In this document: positions 26,610 through 33,057 of the stretch, piece after piece
How positions within the stretch are numbered: position 1 is the first letter of the stretch
Layout: every line of letters begins with the position of its first letter
Assembly (NCBI GenBank): GCA_035591015.1
Contig: JAXIUW010077783.1
Coordinates: 1-33,057 of the forward strand
DNA: 33,057 nucleotides
Direction: 5' to 3'
Source: Cephalothrix simula
Taxonomy: Eukaryota > Nemertea > Palaeonemertea > Archinemertea > Cephalotrichidae
Program-made: the position numbers and the translations under genes
Notes under the pieces: model-generated
What the model was told of the DNA's origin: nothing
Seen by the model: the letters and a program-made list of their open reading frames with translations, nothing else
Databases searched by the model: none

Positions 26610-29495
26610 TTAGATGAAAACAGGTGCTTGTGGGCTTGTGAAAACGTATGTTGATCCCGGTGCCGTTTCAGAACCACTACCAGACGCTGTAGCTGCACTT
26701 GCGCGTGTTGATGATATGCCTCCACGACCACCGTCTTTACCCTTTTGTGCTTCGAGTGTGGCCTTTGATATTTCTTTTGCGAACTGTACCCTGTAAAATT
26801 GTCTTTCCGACTCTCTTAATTGTTTATTTATGTACGCCTGGTCTGCCTCCTCTTGGACGTATTCTATTTTGCTGTGCATATATCTAATTGGTATTCGCAT
26901 AGCTTCGAAATCACCCGATGTGAATGCATTTTGATCTGATGGTGTTTTTTCACTGCCGCCTTTCGCTCCACCTTTTGCCATATAGAGTTTGCTCATTCGA
27001 AAATCATGTGTATCTAAAACCTCTCCACCTGGTGGCGTATAGTGGGGTGGCATGTTTTTGAAATAATTCATCGAGTCGCGTGTAATTTTCCATCTGAAAA
27101 TGCCAATTTTGTTTATCAATGCTGTTTTCACCCTATTTCGTGTTATAGACATTGTAGATTTGATCGCTTTTAGATTTTGTTCGAAAAATATCTTCCTAGC
27201 ACCTTCAACCTGCGTCACGGGGTCTAATTTATTCAAATCTGCTACCACGTCTCCAGCTTTTGTTCCAAACTCACCACCCATTGTTTTCAGTAGGTAGTTG
27301 TCGTTTGTTTTCGGGACACAAGTGGTTATAAATGCGCCGTACAGGTCGAAAAAACCAAGAAGATCAATTTTTACAGGACCCAATTTATCGCCGTTACCTC
27401 CACCACCATCTTCATTGTCGTCGTCGTCGTCTCCGAGACTTACAAACCCTGAGGCAGCACCTTTGGTTTTTGCCTCTTTTTGCTGTGCTGCTGATCGCGG
27501 GGTTATTTTTGTTCTAAAATATTCGTCGCTATTCATGTTGACCGCATTCATGTTCGCAGTTTTGTCAATCGGTGTTCCCAGAAAAAGACCCACGTAGAAA
27601 ATAAGCCCAGGAACGATAGCTGGAATGCTATTATACACGATCCCGTTCCTAAATCCAGGCACCCATCTTAGTTCATCAATTTCGAATCCTTCTCCTTGAT
27701 GTTGATCAGAGATTGGTCTCATGCCAAGTTCAATAAACGGGTCGGGGTATATGATTTCGGTAATATGGCTAGGTTTAACCATTTTCATCATAGATGCAGT
27801 CGCGTATAATTCGAAATATAAGTCTTGACGACTCTGTAGGTTGCCCGAATCTTCGTAATACCTCATATCTACGTCTTTTATTCTATTGTATATCTTTTTT
27901 GCGTCTTTTATCGATTTCACGTCGAAATTGAGCATAAGAGAAAGAATGGACTTAAATTGCACTACATAAGCCTTCTCCTCTTCCGTAGACGTATCACTAC
28001 CCAAAAGAATACCAAATAGTTCGCTGCTGTCCATTCCCACGTAGACTGGCTTTTTGTTATATTCCTTCTTAAAGGTTTTTAGATTACTAATTTGTAGCGA
28101 GGTGAAAATGCTATTGACTTTCTGCGGAATGGGCACTTTGTCTTCAGAGAACACGGTATAGGTGGCCCCAGTCAACTCGTCTATCATCTCAGTTTCGCCC
28201 GGTTTCTGTACACATAGCTGTATCTGACCATTGTCGTTGGTCCTGAAAATTCCCTTCTTTGGAAATGTGCGAAGTAATAGGGTAGCTGCCTTAATCATAG
28301 CATCCTTTAGAATTTTTCTGCGTTCCGGGTCCAAGATAAAGGAGGCTGGTTCTGCCAACCACATGTAGTATAAACGTTTATTTTCGAGTGCAAGCATGCC
28401 AAAGTCCGCAAACAGTTCCAAGTCGGAAAAGTTATCCTCATTTAGCACAGCTTTCATTTTATCTACGCTCTGTGGATTAAAATCGGTCATTCCGAACATT
28501 TCGTGAGAATAAACTGTCAAGTGGTTCGTTATATCAAAGGAAAACGACCGAAATTTTTCAATACGTCCCCAGTCATAACGTTTTTTCGTTTTTGGGTTTA
28601 TTCGGTAGCCTTTATCTTCAACATAGTATACGTTTTCGAAATTTGCTGGTTTTGGCATATATTTGGCGTCTTGTGGTATATGTGGGCCAATTGTCTTCAC
28701 AGCACTACTACCTTCGTCAAATTGGCTTTCATAAACTTCTATCATCTCCAGAAACCACACGCTACACGTACTCATTGCCATTTCTCTTGTCACACTGTCT
28801 TCGTCTTCGAATAAACCAAAGGGCGTACTGCCCACACCGGCCTTTTTGCTACGTTTTTGTTTCTTTAACTTTTTCACTTGTTCTATGTAAAGATTTCCGT
28901 AGAGTTTATTAAATGTCAATGCTAGTTGTTTGGCATATGCGTTACTGACGTTGTAAGTCATTTCAAATAACATTGTCACGAAATCATCGTCTAGTTCGGA
29001 CCGATTTTTGTCAGTTTGAATTGAAGGGTGAGTAGCTGCGAGCACCATGCGTTGGTAATCTGCGTAGCGTCCCTCTTCCTCGGTTGTTGCCTTTTTGAGA
29101 GCCAATGCTTTCAATTCGTCCCATGACAGATCTGAAGAATCGATTTTTCGCCGTTTTTTTCTAGGTTGTTGTTTTTTCCTTCCACCGCCTTCATCGGCCG
29201 TATCCGAGCCACTACTATCACCACCGTCGTCATTATTACCATTATCATCATCGTCATCGTCTGATTCTATGTCTAAATCAACATTTTTCATAACACTGGA
29301 CACTTTGTAATCTACCTTTAACGCGTCAAATTTTCGTATTGCAACCCTTTCGGAATGAAGTTGTTTTTTCACCAACTTTAGCTCTTCGGATAAATTTTCA
29401 CATTCGGAAACCAATTCTCGTTGTCTTTTAGCAGTTTCCGTGGCAATGACATCACCCATTGCTCTTACGATGATACTATTAACATAAACGTCCAT
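26610..29495 (-). CDS. Large unrecognised nuclear-type protein, 961 aa
   Basis: The N-terminus (about 15-55) is a likely coiled coil. It is followed by an Asp/Asn/Gly/Ser-rich acidic segment (about 75-102) and a bipartite-type nuclear signal at 106-117 (RKKQQPRKKRRK). A long folded region follows, interrupted near 686-702 by an Asp/Gly linker, and the protein ends with a helical region and a Gly/Ser/Ala-rich tail. No signal peptide or membrane helix is present. Size and layout would suit a capsid-associated or DNA-packaging protein, but no motif decides it. It diverges from the 498-aa membrane protein with 25 nt between start codons. Confidence 0.8.
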   Translation of the reverse strand: MDVYVNSIIVRAMGDVIATETAKRQRELVSECENLSEELKLVKKQLHSERVAIRKFDALKVDYKVSSVMKNVDLDIESDDDDDDNGNNDDGGDSSGSDTADEGGGRKKQQPRKKRRKIDSSDLSWDELKALALKKATTEEEGRYADYQRMVLAATHPSIQTDKNRSELDDDFVTMLFEMTYNVSNAYAKQLALTFNKLYGNLYIEQVKKLKKQKRSKKAGVGSTPFGLFEDEDSVTREMAMSTCSVWFLEMIEVYESQFDEGSSAVKTIGPHIPQDAKYMPKPANFENVYYVEDKGYRINPKTKKRYDWGRIEKFRSFSFDITNHLTVYSHEMFGMTDFNPQSVDKMKAVLNEDNFSDLELFADFGMLALENKRLYYMWLAEPASFILDPERRKILKDAMIKAATLLLRTFPKKGIFRTNDNGQIQLCVQKPGETEMIDELTGATYTVFSEDKVPIPQKVNSIFTSLQISNLKTFKKEYNKKPVYVGMDSSELFGILLGSDTSTEEEKAYVVQFKSILSLMLNFDVKSIKDAKKIYNRIKDVDMRYYEDSGNLQSRQDLYFELYATASMMKMVKPSHITEIIYPDPFIELGMRPISDQHQGEGFEIDELRWVPGFRNGIVYNSIPAIVPGLIFYVGLFLGTPIDKTANMNAVNMNSDEYFRTKITPRSAAQQKEAKTKGAASGFVSLGDDDDDNEDGGGGNGDKLGPVKIDLLGFFDLYGAFITTCVPKTNDNYLLKTMGGEFGTKAGDVVADLNKLDPVTQVEGARKIFFEQNLKAIKSTMSITRNRVKTALINKIGIFRWKITRDSMNYFKNMPPHYTPPGGEVLDTHDFRMSKLYMAKGGAKGGSEKTPSDQNAFTSGDFEAMRIPIRYMHSKIEYVQEEADQAYINKQLRESERQFYRVQFAKEISKATLEAQKGKDGGRGGISSTRASAATASGSGSETAPGSTYVFTSPQAPVFI

Positions 29496-29520
29496 TTTGT
29501 TTTTATTTCAACGTGTAGAG

Positions 29521-31017
29521 ATGGATGGAAAAAAAGCACACACCGACGACGGAATTGATCATGAGGAGTTTGACGACATTAGTTTAGTCGCTGATGTGAA
29601 AAAACCTTTGTTGGATGAAAAGCAACTAACGGTGGTAGGAGAAGACGAAGTTAAAGCACTTCGACAGTCTTCCTTCTACAAATGTCTGCTATACTATGTT
29701 CAGAAATCGGTAAAGGACAAAATTATCGCTCTACGTTTTTTTACGGTCATTATTGTGGTGCTGTTTGTGTTTTTGATAACAATTTCTATTTTTTATGCAA
29801 AAGTGGAAGCGGAAACACTGTTGGCATGTCCAGGCAAACCAGAGTTACAGACTTTGACGAATTTCACAATTATCATTTTGGTGATTTTGAACGCCTGGTA
29901 CTTGTTCTACTGGGTTGTGGAAGCACGAATGTTTATAAAATGTAAAAAGGCCTTACATAAGGAGTATACGAAATGGACTAGTCAAAAGAAACTAGCTGCT
30001 GACATAAAAACACGCGACGAATGTGGAAATGAAATTTGTACCGGTTATTTCGAAACAATTGATGATTACAACAAGTTTTTCAATTCCGGTGACAGTTCTT
30101 CTAGTTCTAGTTCGTGTTCTAGCAACAGCAGCAGTAGCGACAGGTCAAGTTCCAGTTCTGAAAACGATAGCGAAACAGAACAAATGGTGGAAGCAAAACC
30201 AAAAAAGGATAATAAAAAGAAAAAGACCAAAACCAAGACAAAGAAAAAAAGCAAGGATACAAAGCCAACAAAGGTGAATGAGAATGTTATGGCAAAATCG
30301 TTTCATAAACGACTTGTTGATGATATAAACAATAGTGCTCGATCATTAGTGCGAAGAATGGCACCAGAATGGTTAACGTGTCACGAACATATACAATTTA
30401 TGTGTGAAGACGCTGGGCAGATCATAAAACACGCGAATGACATAAATCTCATTGGACAGCTAGTTCGAATGGGTGCAAAGATATACGAAATTGAAAAATT
30501 AAATAATATCGTGTCAAATTCCATTATGGTATGCCCAGGAGCCGATAAAACTGATATACCCAATTCTGTGATGCATTTACAAGAGCTGTCTGCGAAAATT
30601 GATAAAGTCAATCAACAGGATCGAAATAACAATTTCCGTACATTTCCCCAGCCCATATCAGTGGCTGATCGGCGACGAAAAACGAAGAAAAAACAGGGAA
30701 CTGCGTGGTGTTTGGATATGCTGAAAACAAGGGCTGTGCTGTGGTGTAGAAGCATTTCTCTGTTCACTGTGCTGATTTGGATTGTTGTAGCGAGTCAAGC
30801 GGGTGCAGCAATCGGTGGTGCGGGAATTGACAGTAAATTGGCCCATTTACTTCATAAAAATGCATCGATTGACTTGGCAGGCTTTGTAAATACCAGCGAA
30901 ACGTGTAGATGGTCTTATGGTGTGAATTGGATCATTATTATACTTGTTCTGCTTAATAATGTCGTTTTGATATTCCCACACATCATCTCAGGTTCGAAAC
31001 CGCACAATTTTTTGTAA
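29521..31017 (+). CDS. Four-pass membrane protein with charged central loop, 498 aa
   Basis: The ATG at 29521 is used; an in-frame TTG at 29497 would almost touch the divergent gene. Two membrane helices lie near residues 73-94 and 114-135 and two near 411-432 and 469-489. Between the pairs is a large hydrophilic loop with a Ser run (about 193-215), an acidic patch and a Lys/Thr-rich stretch (KKKKTKTKTKKKSK). A short lumenal loop with Cys and N-glycosylation sites follows the third helix. The four-pass design with both ends inside suggests an envelope or intracellular-membrane protein. The family is not recognised. AATAAA follows the stop (31019-31024), then boundary element G. Confidence 0.8.
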   Translation: MDGKKAHTDDGIDHEEFDDISLVADVKKPLLDEKQLTVVGEDEVKALRQSSFYKCLLYYVQKSVKDKIIALRFFTVIIVVLFVFLITISIFYAKVEAETLLACPGKPELQTLTNFTIIILVILNAWYLFYWVVEARMFIKCKKALHKEYTKWTSQKKLAADIKTRDECGNEICTGYFETIDDYNKFFNSGDSSSSSSSCSSNSSSSDRSSSSSENDSETEQMVEAKPKKDNKKKKTKTKTKKKSKDTKPTKVNENVMAKSFHKRLVDDINNSARSLVRRMAPEWLTCHEHIQFMCEDAGQIIKHANDINLIGQLVRMGAKIYEIEKLNNIVSNSIMVCPGADKTDIPNSVMHLQELSAKIDKVNQQDRNNNFRTFPQPISVADRRRKTKKKQGTAWCLDMLKTRAVLWCRSISLFTVLIWIVVASQAGAAIGGAGIDSKLAHLLHKNASIDLAGFVNTSETCRWSYGVNWIIIILVLLNNVVLIFPHIISGSKPHNFL

Positions 31018-31018
31018 A

Positions 31019-31024
31019 AATAAA
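31019..31024 (+). terminator. Polyadenylation signal of the 498-aa gene
   Basis: AATAAA begins directly after the stop codon and about 10 nt before boundary element G. Confidence 0.45.
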
Positions 31025-31032
31025 TTTCGTGA

Positions 31033-31078
31033 AAAAATTCTCAAAAATTTTCTAAGTCCAAACTTCCTGTTCAAAACC
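31033..31078 (-). repeat. Intergenic boundary element, copy G (short)
   Basis: On the minus strand: GAACAGGAAGTTTGGACTTA, GAAAATTTTTGAG. The AACTTCCTCTTC left part is missing. It follows the 3' end of the 498-aa gene. Confidence 0.8.
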
Positions 31079-31182
31079 TAACAAATCCAACCTTTGCTTT
31101 TGAAACCAAAAATAACTAGGAAAACCCAGTTGCTAGTTTCTACTTTATAGTATTCGTATTTGTTGCGGTTTCGTGATGGTGG

Positions 31183-31190
31183 TATATAAG
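31183..31190 (+). promoter_or_regulatory. TATA box of the 312-aa gene
   Basis: TATATAAG lies about 93 nt before the ATG at 31283, within the 265-nt gap after the 498-aa gene. Confidence 0.5.
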
Positions 31191-31282
31191 ACACGTGCCT
31201 GGTGGGACATTTTCTACATTTGGTCGGTGTTCGCCTGCGTGTAAATACAACTACATTAATTACGTAACTTTTCGACAACAAA

Positions 31283-32221
31283 ATGGCTGATTCTGACATT
31301 GATATCATCTCTACCTACGACAGTTTGAGGGATTTTGTTCCCCCTACCGAATTTCTTGAACGGCTGAATAAAGAGCGTATAACACGCGAAAAAAGGGATG
31401 GTTTAACGGTGGCTGATATCAAAGACGTTGAGACTGCGTTAAATTTCTTGGGTAACATGGATGCTCAAAGCGATGTATATTACAAATGCATACGTCTTGT
31501 TTCTGATGAAATTACAGAGAACGGCGGTTACATTACAGAATTGATTAAAAATTCAAATGATATTCTAACAAAGTACAACGTTGCCAAAGATCTACTTACA
31601 CAATATTCTCAAGAATTGGCAAAACTCAATGCAAAGTGTATCGAACTGAAAAGCGAGAGGGAGAAATATCAAGAAAAACGAGCGTTGGAGAAAAGTGAAT
31701 ATAAGTGCAAAGAGTTGGAGGCTGATATGGCGAAAATAACACACGAACTCGAACGTCTACAGTGGAATAATCAATTGCTGGCGGATGAAACAACTGAATA
31801 TCGGAAAAAATTGAGCGAGCAAGATATGGTGGTGGCTAAGGCACTGGACGAGGCATATCGTGAGTTTGATCGTGAGAAAAAAAGTGGATTTGCCGGTTCA
31901 TCGTCGTGCAGTGGAAAAAAAAGCACATCTGGCAGCAAGGCGATCGTGTGTGGACATTCGCAACAAAAATCTACGTCCGGAAATTCAAGTGCTTCATCTT
32001 CAACAAAACCAACTTCAAAAAATCTTAATTTGAATATTCGGGCCGATCCGAACACAACACTTTGGGGTTTCAGCACTGACGGTCCTCCTCAAGCACTTCC
32101 ACATCAGGGACAACAGATTATAGCCTCTGCACCCTATCCTCAAGCAGCACAATATCAAGTTCCTTACCCATATCAACACCAACACCACCAGCACCAGCAC
32201 CAACAGTATCATGGAGTATAA
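31283..32221 (+). CDS. Coiled-coil protein with Gln/His/Tyr-rich tail, 312 aa
   Basis: The N-terminal 90 residues look folded and acidic. A long coiled coil spans about 91-200 (for example ELERLQWNNQLL). A Ser/Lys-rich linker follows (about 200-250), then a Pro/Gln/Tyr segment and a His/Gln tail (HQHHQHQHQQYHGV) that resembles prion-like, condensate-forming sequences. No signal or membrane segment is seen. Its last codons overlap the start of the next gene by 11 nt, so both are probably translated from one mRNA by reinitiation or leaky scanning. The family is not recognised. Confidence 0.8.
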   Translation: MADSDIDIISTYDSLRDFVPPTEFLERLNKERITREKRDGLTVADIKDVETALNFLGNMDAQSDVYYKCIRLVSDEITENGGYITELIKNSNDILTKYNVAKDLLTQYSQELAKLNAKCIELKSEREKYQEKRALEKSEYKCKELEADMAKITHELERLQWNNQLLADETTEYRKKLSEQDMVVAKALDEAYREFDREKKSGFAGSSSCSGKKSTSGSKAIVCGHSQQKSTSGNSSASSSTKPTSKNLNLNIRADPNTTLWGFSTDGPPQALPHQGQQIIASAPYPQAAQYQVPYPYQHQHHQHQHQQYHGV

Positions 32222-32980
32222 AGTTGAACTAAAACGAACAACTAGTGGTCGTCAGTTCGCGTCTTTTTATGCGAGGGACGCAGTTATCGTGGCGCAACTT
32301 ATTGGAAAAAGGGAGAAAGCGAAAAAAGACTGTGAGGCAATGTTCGGCGTCCTTATATCCCATCCCGAACGTCAAGATAAGACACAAGAATTTAAAATTT
32401 ACGGCGAGGAGGAAAATATTCGAAAAGCTATACAAAATTTGTTCACTAGGGAATGTATGCTTCTCCAACGGCGAAATTCATTCACATTTTCTGTGTTTTA
32501 TCCTCAAATCGAAACAGCGGCAATAATCGGTGATCTTATGAGTGAGATTCGCCACTTTGACGGCGACGCTAATGTTGTATGCGAATCTGGCATGTCCTAC
32601 TTCAACAATCAGCGAAAATCGACCAACATTTGCGTTATGGCTACTACCCAGACTACAGTAAAGGTGCTGAATAGACTTTTAACGTTCTTGAGAGAACTGT
32701 ACAGCGCATTTCCATTGTGTATAACAATTTCGCGTAATGAAAAGAACTGGTTCTACTGCAATACTAAGGATATCTTGCAAAGACTGGGCATGACATTTTT
32801 TCTAATGAGAGAAGACGGCAATTTTTCCACGTTTGGCGTAACAAAAATTAACGATGTCTTTTTTCAACACTACCAACAGCAACAGTACTTGCAGCAGCAG
32901 CAGCAGCATCAACAGCAATTTCAATACATGTACTATCCTCAACAAATGGAACACAAATTTGATATTGGCCACTACCAAAC

Positions 32981-33056
<76 letters not shown>

Positions 33057-33057
33057 C
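32211..33057 (+). CDS. Overlapping downstream gene with poly-Gln tail, partial
   Basis: An ATG at 32211 opens a frame that stays open for 282 codons to the window edge. The first 215 residues look folded, with two regions of similar strand-helix pattern. One begins NSFTFSVFYPQIE and the other spans TNICVMATTQTT to LCITISRNE. From about residue 222 the protein turns Gln-rich (YQQQQYLQQQQQHQQQF) and then enters a pure CAA-encoded poly-Gln run. It overlaps the 312-aa gene by 11 nt in another frame. The C-terminus lies outside the window. The function is not recognised. Sharing a Gln/His-rich tail with its neighbour suggests that the two products act in the same assembly. Confidence 0.75.
32982..33057 (+). 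repeat. (CAA)n microsatellite at the window edge
   Basis: About 25 uninterrupted CAA codons run into the end of the window, in frame with the overlapping gene. They encode poly-Gln, and the true length is unknown. Such a tract is a likely place for assembly to stop. Confidence 0.95.

Noticed and set aside
1-33057. CRISPR arrays, tRNA or rRNA genes
   Set aside because: The repeats are dispersed, not evenly spaced, and no cloverleaf or rRNA-like sequence was noticed.

Overview
The window looks like part of the genome of a large, enveloped, nuclear-replicating dsDNA virus of an invertebrate, probably aquatic. It could also be an integrated copy of one. The reasons are: intron-free, AT-rich and tightly packed genes on both strands; Pol II-style signals (TATAWA boxes 45-160 nt before start codons, AATAAA at or next to stop codons); several very long proteins without recognisable cellular homologues; furin-processed envelope proteins, one resembling the baculovirus F / errantivirus Env fusion family; and nuclear-type Ser/Lys/Asp-rich proteins. 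I could not find a hallmark gene (polymerase, terminase, PIF or a recognisable capsid protein), so the family stays open. Nothing seen argues for a bacterial or phage origin.

Layout. A recurring intergenic element contains the ETS-like site ACAGGAAGT and the core GGACTTAG followed by AAAATTTTTCGAA. It cuts the window into modules. Module 1 (1-3461, minus): a frame-broken LicD/fukutin-like gene and the F-like fusion glycoprotein. Module 2 (3653-11879): a 1078-aa minus-strand protein divergent from a small membrane protein and a 1426-aa protein. Module 3 (12029-17393, plus): a multi-pass membrane protein and a 1225-aa type I glycoprotein with furin-type sites. Module 4 (17548-20648): a 420-aa protein head-to-head with a 418-aa protein, followed by a 187-aa protein. 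Module 5 (20850-22690, minus): a secreted protein with a displaced C-terminal frame, and a small helical protein. Module 6 (about 22737-23805): a CRESS-DNA-virus replication gene (Rep) broken by a frameshift, with a possible fragment of a convergent gene. Module 7 (23954-26182, minus): a Ser/Lys-rich nuclear-type protein. Module 8 (26610-31017): a 961-aa protein divergent from a four-pass membrane protein. Module 9 (31283-end, plus): a coiled-coil protein overlapping a second gene; both end in Gln/His-rich tails.

How it fits together. Three membrane or secreted systems (F-like protein, 1225-aa glycoprotein, multi-pass proteins) suggest that the window carries much of the envelope gene set. 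The long soluble proteins (1078, 1426, 961 aa) are plausible capsid, tegument or nuclear proteins, but this is inference from size and composition only. The genes that are frame-broken (LicD-like, Rep, secreted protein) are the ones that look accessory or captured, while every large presumed core gene is intact. That suggests decay of acquired genes rather than general sequencing error.
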